Assembly: GCA_002780675.1 (NCBI GenBank)
Contig: PEUR01000062.1
Span: forward strand, 1-7,965
DNA: 7,965 nucleotides
Direction of reading: 5' to 3'
DNA from: Gallionellales bacterium CG03_land_8_20_14_0_80_55_15
GTDB lineage: Bacteria; Pseudomonadota; Gammaproteobacteria; Burkholderiales; Gallionellaceae
Shown: piece by piece, positions 1-5,085 of the stretch
Layout: each line of letters opens with the position of its first letter
Position numbering within the stretch: the stretch's first letter is position 1
Made by a program: the position numbers and the translations under genes
Notes under the pieces: model-generated
The model's input: only the letters and a program-made list of their open reading frames with translations
Told to the model about the DNA's origin: nothing
Database searches by the model: none

Positions 1-731
1 TTCATACTGTGGAGCTGGTCAAGGCACTGGATGGTTATATCCGCAACCAGTTGTTCGGCGAGCTGTTTGACCCGCTGGCCGATGAGAACTGGCGCTTGCT
101 GCTGCTCGATCCGTTACTGCAACACATCATCAGAATGTTTGCCGAGGCGATTCTGACGGCGGAAGAATCCGAGCAGATCAGCGGTTTTGAGGTGGCGCAG
201 CGCTGGTTGTCGGAAGTTGAAAAGCTACCGATGCGCGACAGTTTTTCTATTCCCACCCGCAAATGTATTTATGAGCGGCAACCGTTCCCGTCGCATAACG
301 GCGGGTTGGAAAAAGCATTTATGGAATGGGCGCAGAAAGAGGCGGCAGTACATGCGTTTTGCAAAATCAACGAGAGCAAACACGGCTTTTGCCGCTTGCG
401 CTATTTGAAAGACGACGGCTTGCCCGCGATGTACTCGCCGGACTTTTTGGTGAAGACGGAAACGGCTGTTTTTCTGGTCGAAACCAAGGCGCAAAAGGAT
501 GTGCGCACCGCGAATGTACAGCGCAAATCGAAATCGGCTGCGGCGTGGTGCGAGCGCGTCAACACGCTGGCAGGCGAGGATCGCATGGGGCGTGAGTGGC
601 ATTATGTGTTGCTGGGCGAGGCGCAATTTTACGAATGGCGCGACAAGGCGGCGGGCATGGTGGAATTGCTGAAATTTGCACGGGTACGCAAGACGGGTGG
701 AGCCTCTACGCAAGCGAGGCTGGGATTTTGA
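1..731 (+). CDS. C-terminal part of a type III restriction (Res-like) helicase-nuclease, 5' truncated
   Basis: The reading frame is open to the left edge, so the GTG at 9 is an internal valine codon and the true start lies outside the window. Counting from that GTG, 240 residues are visible. Residues 143-160 carry SPDFLV then VFLVETK, the PD...ExK pattern of the nuclease fold (P144, D145, E158, K160), which usually sits at the C-terminus of type III Res subunits and related DEAD/DEAH helicase-endonucleases. The later stretch LLGEAQFYEWR (201-211) also fits the end of such proteins. The helicase motifs would lie upstream and cannot be seen, and no methyltransferase partner is visible, so a full type III restriction-modification system is inferred only. 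The last residues (about 229-240) look like low-conservation tail and are encoded by a hairpin sequence. Alternative: another superfamily 2 helicase fused to a PD-(D/E)xK nuclease. Confidence 0.75.
   Translation, partial: HTVELVKALDGYIRNQLFGELFDPLADENWRLLLLDPLLQHIIRMFAEAILTAEESEQISGFEVAQRWLSEVEKLPMRDSFSIPTRKCIYERQPFPSHNGGLEKAFMEWAQKEAAVHAFCKINESKHGFCRLRYLKDDGLPAMYSPDFLVKTETAVFLVETKAQKDVRTANVQRKSKSAAAWCERVNTLAGEDRMGREWHYVLLGEAQFYEWRDKAAGMVELLKFARVRKTGGASTQARLGF
701..729 (+). terminator. Candidate weak intrinsic terminator overlapping the stop codon
   Basis: Arms AGCCTC (701-706) and GAGGCT (716-721) form a 6-bp perfect stem with a 9-base loop, followed by GGGA and TTTT (726-729). The stem lies inside the last codons of the restriction-type gene and the T run overlaps its TGA stop (729-731). 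The stem is short and the T run is only four bases and offset, so this is a weak candidate. Confidence 0.3.
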
Positions 732-735
732 ATCT

Positions 736-764
736 TTGACCGGTTTTCAGCCCCGCTGTCGAAT
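736..764 (+). promoter_or_regulatory. Candidate sigma-70 promoter for the ykgJ-like gene
   Basis: A -35 box TTGACC (736-741, five of six consensus bases) lies 17 bases before a -10 box TCGAAT (759-764, four of six). Transcription would start near 771 and leave a leader of about 60 bases before the ATG at 830. Spacing is ideal, but the boxes are imperfect and found by eye. Confidence 0.33.
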
Positions 765-829
765 AACGGTGACTTGACGACAAGCGCCAGCCAGTTGCGG
801 CTTTATGCGAGAATGGCGCGCCATAAAAT

Positions 830-1174
830 ATGCAAAATGACACTGGGAATATGCAAAATAATACTGACGGCGGGGGCGATAGCCCGCTGGTTTCGTGCAG
901 CACCTGCCGGGCGTGTTGCTGTCGCCTGGAGGTGATGTTGATGGGCGATGACGATATTCCGCCAAACTTGACAGAACAGGATCAGTGGGGCGGATGGGTG
1001 ATGGCGCGGCTCGATGACGGCTGGTGCGCGGCCTTGGACAGGCAGTCCATGTTATGCACGATTTATGCGCGTCGTCCGATGATTTGCCGTGACTATCAGG
1101 CCGGCGATAGCGACTGTATCGGGGAGCGACGTTTGCATGGGCTTATTTTGAATGCGGTCGGTATAATTGGTTAG
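830..1174 (+). CDS. YkgJ-family cysteine-cluster protein (CxxCxxCC)
   Basis: The 114-residue product carries the hallmark of the YkgJ/UPF0153 family: a cluster C23-x2-C26-x2-C29-C30-C31, then C66, C76, C86 and C96 in the pattern WCxxL...CxIYxRRPxxCRxYxxGxxxC. The family is thought to bind metal, probably zinc or an iron-sulphur centre; its precise role is not established. It is a small soluble protein without signal peptide or membrane segment. The start is uncertain: ATG 830 and ATG 851 are both in frame, 21 bases apart, and lie in a near-duplicate stretch; neither has a good Shine-Dalgarno sequence. Conserved sequence starts only near residue 20, so either fits. The TAG stop (1172-1174) coincides with the left end of a MITE-like repeat, so the last 10 or so residues may not be ancestral. 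Confidence 0.85.
   Translation: MQNDTGNMQNNTDGGGDSPLVSCSTCRACCCRLEVMLMGDDDIPPNLTEQDQWGGWVMARLDDGWCAALDRQSMLCTIYARRPMICRDYQAGDSDCIGERRLHGLILNAVGIIG
1162..1167 (+). promoter_or_regulatory. Isolated consensus -10 box, possible promoter for the DUF3301 gene
   Basis: A perfect TATAAT sits at 1162-1167 inside the end of the ykgJ-like gene. I find no good -35 box at 16-18 bases upstream, and the extended -10 dinucleotide is CG rather than TG. If active, the transcript would start near 1174 and run through the whole MITE-like repeat before the DUF3301 gene. Confidence 0.2.
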
Positions 1175-1284
1175 GGAAACGCTGATTTATTCGTCATTCC
1201 GGCGAAAGCCGGAATCCAGTGCTTTGATTAAAAAAGGTTTTCGCTTTTTCGAGAACGACAAAATCGAATAAATCAGCCTCTCCT
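1174..1284. repeat. MITE-like element with about 20-bp terminal inverted repeats
   Basis: A perfect 13-bp inverted repeat (GCTGATTTATTCG at 1181-1193 and its reverse complement at 1265-1277) brackets this stretch. The similarity extends outward by seven more positions, four matching, giving an imperfect terminal repeat of about 20 bp. Inside the left end is a strong hairpin: ATTCCGGC (1196-1203), loop GAAA, GCCGGAAT (1208-1215). The right inner part (about 1239-1261) resembles a decayed inverted copy of the CGTCATTCC...CCAG arm. There is no coding capacity and no clear target-site duplication. It looks like a non-autonomous miniature element mobilised by an unseen transposase; the parent family is not recognised. 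Confidence 0.65.
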
Positions 1285-1309
1285 TGGAATTTTTTGCCTG
1301 TTTATCGGT

Positions 1310-1313
1310 GGAG
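1310..1313 (+). promoter_or_regulatory. Ribosome binding site that fixes the DUF3301 start
   Basis: GGAG at 1310-1313 lies 9 bases before ATG 1323. It supports that ATG over the longer reading from TTG at 1284, whose extra residues would be encoded by the edge of the repeat element. Confidence 0.6.
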
Positions 1314-1322
1314 TTCGGTTTT

Positions 1323-1646
1323 ATGGATGTGACAAGTTTGTTGTTCCTGCTGTTGTTGCTCGCGCTTGGCTGGTTCTGGTTTGATAGCCTGCGCGCGCTC
1401 GAAGTCGCGCGACGGGCGGGGCAGCGGGTTTGCGGTGAGGCGAACGTGCAGTTTCTCGATGATACGGTCGCACGCGTCGCGCTGGCGCTGGTGCGCGACC
1501 GATCCGGGAGCCGCGTGTTGCGCCGCACTTATCGCTTTGAATTCAGCGAAACCGGCAATACCCGGCTGGAAGGGCGGTTGATTCTGCTGGGCGACAGGGT
1601 CGAGTCGGTCACGATGGAGCCTTATCAAATTTTGTCTGAAGATTAA
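1323..1646 (+). CDS. DUF3301 family membrane-anchored protein
   Basis: The 107-residue product starts with a hydrophobic segment (residues 5-20, LLFLLLLLALGWFWF) followed by DSLRALEVARRAG, then C37, LDDTV (45-49) and the strongly conserved RRTYRFEFS (67-75), ending with GRLILLGDRVESVTME. This order (one N-terminal membrane helix, small beta-rich cytoplasmic domain) is that of the DUF3301 family common in beta- and gammaproteobacteria. The function is unknown. The start at ATG 1323 is chosen for its GGAG ribosome binding site and because the hydrophobic segment then begins at once, as in the family. The gene stands between two related inverted-repeat elements and is probably transcribed alone or with the ykgJ-like gene. 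Confidence 0.82.
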   Translation: MDVTSLLFLLLLLALGWFWFDSLRALEVARRAGQRVCGEANVQFLDDTVARVALALVRDRSGSRVLRRTYRFEFSETGNTRLEGRLILLGDRVESVTMEPYQILSED

Positions 1647-1696
1647 AAGTCTTATGTTCGCAGCTTGCAACAGATTGAAGTGAACCGCTAATCGTT

Positions 1697-1765
1697 CGTC
1701 ACGGCGGCTCAGACCCGTGTCCAGTTTGTTGAAAACATTGGATTTCTGCTTGCGCGGGAATGACG
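1697..1765. repeat. Second CGTCA...TGACG inverted-repeat element, left arm decayed
   Basis: The stretch begins CGTCA (1697-1701) and ends TGACG (1761-1765), with TCCA (1720-1723) and TGGA (1739-1742) as subterminal inverted matches. The right arm (1739-1765), read on the minus strand, matches the left inner arm of the 1174-1284 element at about 23 of 27 positions. The left arm keeps only its ends. This resembles the small dispersed CGTCATTCC-type repeats known from many proteobacteria (compare dRS3 of Neisseria). The rest of the 1647-1868 gap shows no gene. Confidence 0.55.
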
Positions 1766-1856
1766 GCGCTAACGGATTGTATGGGATGGTTTCTCAAAAC
1801 TTTGTATCACCATGACGGGTTTTGTGCCATAAACCGTTACACTCTCGCTTTTATGC

Positions 1857-1861
1857 AAAGG
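1857..1861 (+). promoter_or_regulatory. Ribosome binding site of the 161-residue protein
   Basis: AAAGG(T) ends 7 bases before ATG 1869 and supports that start. A TACACT at 1838-1843 could be a -10 box, but no matching -35 box is seen. Confidence 0.5.
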
Positions 1862-1868
1862 TTGCACT

Positions 1869-2354
1869 ATGTATCCAGTCTACGATGTTGATGCGCTTCT
1901 GTTATTAGCCATGTCGCTTGCTTCCAAGCGTCGCCCTGCCGAACTTGTTGAGATCATCGCGGCGATCGAGCTCAATCAAGGTGCTATTGCCACTGAAGCC
2001 AAGCTCGGTGATGCGTTTCATCGGCTTTCCGAAGGGGGTTTGATTGTCGAGGTGGCGGGGTGCTATACGCTCACGGCAGATGCTGAAAAAATTCTCTCGG
2101 GACAGCGCAGGAAAGCGGGCAGTCTGGAACGTATTTTGAGCATCAAGGAAAATCTCTCCGCGTACAACCCGGTGGGGGAGCACGTCGCCATCGAGATTAC
2201 GCCGGAGCAGATGAGTGCGGCCATGCAGGAGCATCGCGCTTCGGGAAAAGAGACAGATAAAAATCTGCTGATGCCTAAAGAACAAACCGTTGAACCCGTC
2301 AAAAAGAGCGGCAACTGGAATAACTTCGCCGCGTCACGGCACAGGAAATATTGA
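1869..2354 (+). CDS. Hypothetical protein with a possible winged-helix N-terminus
   Basis: I do not recognise this 161-residue protein. Residues 7-78 have the look of a winged helix: a hydrophobic helix (DALLLLAMSLAS), a second helix (AELVEIIAAIELN), a likely recognition helix (TEAKLGDAFHRLSEGGLI) and a short beta wing (VEVAGCYTLTADAEKIL). Residues 80-92 are basic and helical; 103-123 may form another small element, and the tail (125-161) is polar and probably disordered, ending in basic RHRKY. No signal peptide or membrane helix is seen, so it is probably cytoplasmic. The AAAGG site at good spacing and the single long frame argue that it is a real gene. It converges on the 27-residue gene. 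A DNA-binding regulator is possible, but this rests on shape alone. Confidence 0.7.
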   Translation: MYPVYDVDALLLLAMSLASKRRPAELVEIIAAIELNQGAIATEAKLGDAFHRLSEGGLIVEVAGCYTLTADAEKILSGQRRKAGSLERILSIKENLSAYNPVGEHVAIEITPEQMSAAMQEHRASGKETDKNLLMPKEQTVEPVKKSGNWNNFAASRHRKY

Positions 2355-2402
2355 GGGCGGTAAGTATTGAAGGGGGGATTGCGGGGGGGTATTTCGCATG
2401 AT

Positions 2403-2431
2403 GCCCGCTGGTGCCGTGAGTGCCAGCGGGC
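2403..2431. terminator. GC-rich hairpin between convergent genes, possible bidirectional terminator
   Basis: GCCCGCTGG (2403-2411) and CCAGCGGGC (2423-2431) form a perfect 9-bp stem with an 11-base loop; one more T-A pair extends it. It lies just downstream of the minus-strand 27-residue gene and after the plus-strand 161-residue gene. No T run follows on either strand, so it is not a canonical intrinsic terminator, though its place suits transcript end or 3' stabilisation. Confidence 0.45.
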
Positions 2432-2440
2432 AGTGCCGCC

Positions 2441-2524
2441 TTATGCGCGGTTGATTTTAACGGGAGGCGCTTCTTTCTTGGGTTTCTTCGCTTCCTTGTT
2501 TTTGCGTTGCTGACCTTTAGCCAT
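2441..2524 (-). CDS. 27-residue lysine-rich small protein
   Basis: On the minus strand an ATG (2524-2522) opens a 28-codon frame ending TAA (2443-2441). The product begins MAKGQQRKNKEAKKPKK and ends PPVKINRA. It has 8 lysines and 2 arginines in 27 residues, with no hydrophobic segment. A near-perfect AAGGAGA ribosome binding site (2537-2531) sits 6 bases before the ATG, and a plausible promoter lies just upstream, so this is very likely translated. I recall short proteins of the type MxKGQxRKNKExKKPKK in other proteobacteria, usually left unannotated; their role is not known. The composition suggests RNA or ribosome contact, which is inference. It lies 72 bases downstream of asmA on the same strand, with its own promoter. 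Confidence 0.8.
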   Translation of the reverse strand: MAKGQQRKNKEAKKPKKEAPPVKINRA

Positions 2525-2530
2525 GATGGT

Positions 2531-2537
2531 TCTCCTT
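2531..2537 (-). promoter_or_regulatory. Strong Shine-Dalgarno of the 27-residue gene
   Basis: AAGGAGA on the minus strand, 6 bases before the start codon, is the best ribosome binding site in the window and is the main reason for calling the small gene. Confidence 0.8.
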
Positions 2538-2553
2538 GTGTGAATGAACGCGC

Positions 2554-2583
2554 AGTGTAATACGGACGGGGAAGCGCGGTAAA
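2554..2583 (-). promoter_or_regulatory. Candidate sigma-70 promoter of the 27-residue gene
   Basis: On the minus strand TTTACC (2583-2578, four of six) and TACACT (2559-2554, four of six) are 18 bases apart. The start would fall near 2547, giving a leader of about 23 bases that just holds the Shine-Dalgarno site. Confidence 0.4.
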
Positions 2584-2596
2584 CTTTTCTGCATGT

Positions 2597-3985
2597 CTAT
2601 TTCGGTTTTTTCTTTGGTTTGTTTTGAGCGCCAAATAAGTTATCAACCCAGTCGCCGACCTTTACGCCCACCGCCGTACCCAGTCCCGGTCCGAGCAGAA
2701 CGGTGCCGACTGCCGCACCGGTCATGGCCGCCCCAGTGGGTAAGAGCGTCGGGTCATCTACCGTGCCGGTGACGTTGAGCGGCACGCTGGCGCTGGCACC
2801 CATGACGTTGACCCGAGCGTTGATGCGTCCCGCCAGCTCTTTTTTTGGCGAGATGTTCACAGCGCCGTCTACGGCCAATGAACCCGATGAAATCCTGAGT
2901 TGCGTGAAATGGTAGCTGCGCTGTTGCAGAACCAGATGCCCTGACAAAGTTTCAAACCGGGTTTCTCCGCCCGTCGTGCCGTGTTTGCTCAGACGGGTGG
3001 CCGCTTGCTCGATATCTACCCCCCGCAGCACGCCGTTTTCAATGCTGAAAGGCATGTCCAGGCGTAATGCAGCCATGAATTTATCGGCGAATTTGGCGGG
3101 GTGTTCATCGCCCTGTTTATCTGAAGAGGCCAGCGACGCAGAGAAAACCGGTCTGGCATCGAGCTTGCCGCTGACGTGAGATTTGAGCGACAGCATGGCG
3201 GCGACCTGCTGTACTTCAAGGTGGCGTATATCGAGGTTGCCATTGAGCTGCAAGCCCTGTCGCCACCTGGCGTGTGCAGTACCGTTGAGCGTGCCGCCGT
3301 AAAGTTTGGCGCTTACCTGGTTCAGCGTGATGTCGTCGGGTGTCGCCACCCCCTTGAGGGTCAATTCGTCGAACAAGAGTGTCGAGCTGATTGGTGGTGT
3401 CCAACCTTTTGCGCTGGCCTCGATCAGATATTTTGACTGGTCAGGCTTGATGCGCGCCCTGAGTTTGCCGTCCTGCGTGGTAATCGTTATGTCCTCGGCT
3501 GCGTTCTTGCTGTCGAGATTGGCGCGCACATCAAACGGGCCAAAGTTGGTCTGGCCGAAATTGCCCCGCGCGTTGGTGAGCTGGATGCGCTCTACCCGAA
3601 CCCGTGGTTGCGGCGATTTGTCATCATCGGGGTTGAGCCAGACGGGAATCTTGTTGATTGCCTCACGCGTCAGGGTCAGCGTATCAATTTCTATGCGCTT
3701 GATAACTCTGACCGGCTGCCACAACGAGTACATGTCGGGTGTTACTGTTACCAAGCCCAGCTTGACATCAGCACTTTTGCCGACCGTGATGCCCTCGATC
3801 GTGACGTGCGGCACGGGCAGCGCCGCGAAGCGGATGCGGGCGATGGATACCGGCTCGTTGAGTCTGGCCGAGACGGCTTTTTCAAGCTGCGGGAGGTAAT
3901 CGTCGAGCGAGATGAAAAACGGCAGCGCCAGTGCCAAGCCAAGCAGCAGCGCGAGTGCGATCAGGATGCGTTTAAGCCATTTCAT
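2597..3985 (-). CDS. AsmA family protein
   Basis: The 462-residue product starts MKWLKRIL and has one N-terminal membrane helix (residues about 7-25), then ISLDDYLPQLEKAVSARLNEPVSI, the typical opening of AsmA-like proteins. The rest is rich in beta strands with repeated LxG and LxLxN patterns; residues around 310-415 (IENGVLRGVDIEQAATRL, FETLSGHLVLQ, LRISSGSLAVDGAVNI) match the C-terminal AsmA domain. The tail is glycine rich (about 423-454) and ends with KPKKKPK. AsmA-like proteins are inner-membrane anchored, largely periplasmic, and are linked to outer-membrane assembly and lipid traffic. At 462 residues it is shorter than E. coli AsmA (about 617). The start has only a weak GGGAA site, but the signal anchor begins there. 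It is transcribed divergently from glyQ across a 179-bp gap; I found no convincing promoter of its own. Confidence 0.85.
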   Translation of the reverse strand: MKWLKRILIALALLLGLALALPFFISLDDYLPQLEKAVSARLNEPVSIARIRFAALPVPHVTIEGITVGKSADVKLGLVTVTPDMYSLWQPVRVIKRIEIDTLTLTREAINKIPVWLNPDDDKSPQPRVRVERIQLTNARGNFGQTNFGPFDVRANLDSKNAAEDITITTQDGKLRARIKPDQSKYLIEASAKGWTPPISSTLLFDELTLKGVATPDDITLNQVSAKLYGGTLNGTAHARWRQGLQLNGNLDIRHLEVQQVAAMLSLKSHVSGKLDARPVFSASLASSDKQGDEHPAKFADKFMAALRLDMPFSIENGVLRGVDIEQAATRLSKHGTTGGETRFETLSGHLVLQQRSYHFTQLRISSGSLAVDGAVNISPKKELAGRINARVNVMGASASVPLNVTGTVDDPTLLPTGAAMTGAAVGTVLLGPGLGTAVGVKVGDWVDNLFGAQNKPKKKPK

Positions 3986-4105
3986 CTGGTTCCCAGTGGG
4001 TGAGTATTACGGTCATGCGGTGGCAACATACATTGAGAGTGTAGCCGTTTGAGTGCCATCGCGAGAAGCAAAAAATGTTTTTATCGGGTGAGCGGAGTGA
4101 GTGTG

Positions 4106-4134
4106 CTGACGTGGCAGGGCAAAACCCGTAAAAT
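4106..4134 (+). promoter_or_regulatory. Candidate sigma-70 promoter of the glyQ operon
   Basis: CTGACG (4106-4111, four of six) and TAAAAT (4129-4134, five of six) are exactly 17 bases apart. The start would lie near 4141, with a leader of about 24 bases before ATG 4165. The leader has no Shine-Dalgarno sequence and contains the 10-bp palindrome TGCAATTGCA (4143-4152). Confidence 0.5.
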
Positions 4135-4164
4135 GCGCGCTTTGCAATTGCACATAAACACACC

Positions 4165-5085
4165 ATGCTTACCTTTCAGCAAATCATCCTGACGCTACAG
4201 AATTATTGGGACAAGCAGGGTTGCGCGCTGCTGCAACCTTACGACATGGAAGTCGGTGCGGGGACTTCGCATACCGCGACTTTTTTGCGCGCGCTGGGAC
4301 CCGAACCCTGGAAGGCGGCTTACGTTCAGCCTTCGCGCCGTCCCAAGGATGGTCGCTATGGCGAAAATCCCAACCGCTTGCAGCATTACTACCAGTTTCA
4401 GGTGGTGCAAAAACCCGCGCCCGCCAACATCCTCGATCTTTACCTGGGTTCGCTGGAGGCGCTGGGCTTCGATCTCAAACAGAACGATATTCGTTTCGTC
4501 GAGGACGACTGGGAAAACCCGACGCTGGGCGCATGGGGTTTAGGCTGGGAAGTGTGGCTGAACGGCATGGAAGTCACCCAGTTCACCTATTTTCAGCAAG
4601 TGGGCGGTATAGACTGCAAGCCCATTACCGGCGAAATCACCTATGGTCTGGAGCGGTTGGCGATGTATCTGCAAGGCGTGGAAAGCGTCTATGACCTGAT
4701 CTGGACGGAAGGGGTGACTTACGGCGACGTGTATCACCAGAACGAGGTCGAGCAATCCGCCTATAACTTTGAACACAGCGATGTGGAATTCCTGTTGGGC
4801 GCGTTCGCCAGTCACGAGAAACAGGCCAAACACTTGATGGAAAACCAGCTGGCGCTGCCCGCCTACGAACAAGTGCTCAAAGCCGCGCACAGCTTCAATC
4901 TGCTGGACGCCAGAGGGGCTATCTCGGTGACGGAACGCGCGGCTTATATTGGCCGTATCCGCAACCTGGCGCGCAGCGTGGCGGCGGCGTATCTGGACAG
5001 CCGCGCGCGGCTGGGCTTCCCGATGGCACCCAAAGACTGGGCGGCGGACGTATTGGCGCAGATTGAAAGAAAGGTTGCAGCATGA
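4165..5085 (+). CDS. glyQ: Glycyl-tRNA synthetase alpha subunit
   Basis: GlyQ is the catalytic alpha subunit of the tetrameric (alpha2beta2) bacterial glycyl-tRNA synthetase, which joins glycine to tRNA-Gly in the cytoplasm. The product has 306 residues, close to the usual 300 or so. The family sequence is clear throughout: [18 protein letters not shown] at the start, motif 2 with [26 protein letters not shown] (55-80), [38 protein letters not shown] (111-148) and motif 3 [12 protein letters not shown] (158-169). No key residue appears lost. ATG 4165 is chosen because the family's conserved N-terminus begins there, even though no Shine-Dalgarno site precedes it. The stop overlaps the glyS start (ATGA at 5082-5085), which suggests translational coupling so the subunits are made in equal amounts. 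Confidence 0.98.
   Translation: MLTFQQIILTLQNYWDKQGCALLQPYDMEVGAGTSHTATFLRALGPEPWKAAYVQPSRRPKDGRYGENPNRLQHYYQFQVVQKPAPANILDLYLGSLEALGFDLKQNDIRFVEDDWENPTLGAWGLGWEVWLNGMEVTQFTYFQQVGGIDCKPITGEITYGLERLAMYLQGVESVYDLIWTEGVTYGDVYHQNEVEQSAYNFEHSDVEFLLGAFASHEKQAKHLMENQLALPAYEQVLKAAHSFNLLDARGAISVTERAAYIGRIRNLARSVAAAYLDSRARLGFPMAPKDWAADVLAQIERKVAA

Noticed and set aside
225..713. 162-codon open frame on the minus strand
   Set aside because: Antisense to the restriction-type gene, with arginine- and alanine-rich composition typical of shadow frames.
1284..1322. Longer start (TTG 1284) for the DUF3301 protein
   Set aside because: ATG 1323 has a GGAG site at good spacing and puts the membrane segment at the N-terminus; the extra residues would come from the edge of the repeat.
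2299..2646. 115-codon open frame on the minus strand
   Set aside because: It spans the hairpin, the G runs and two neighbouring genes in another frame; the 27-residue frame inside has the real ribosome binding site.
3306..3899. 197-codon open frame on the plus strand
   Set aside because: Antisense to the asmA-like gene, with no ribosome site or recognisable family features; the minus-strand protein has a clear signal anchor and AsmA domain.
3986..4164. Riboswitch or T-box-like leader before glyQ
   Set aside because: The predicted leader is only about 24 bases and I see no aptamer-like or T-box sequence; such leaders are not expected for glyQS in this group.
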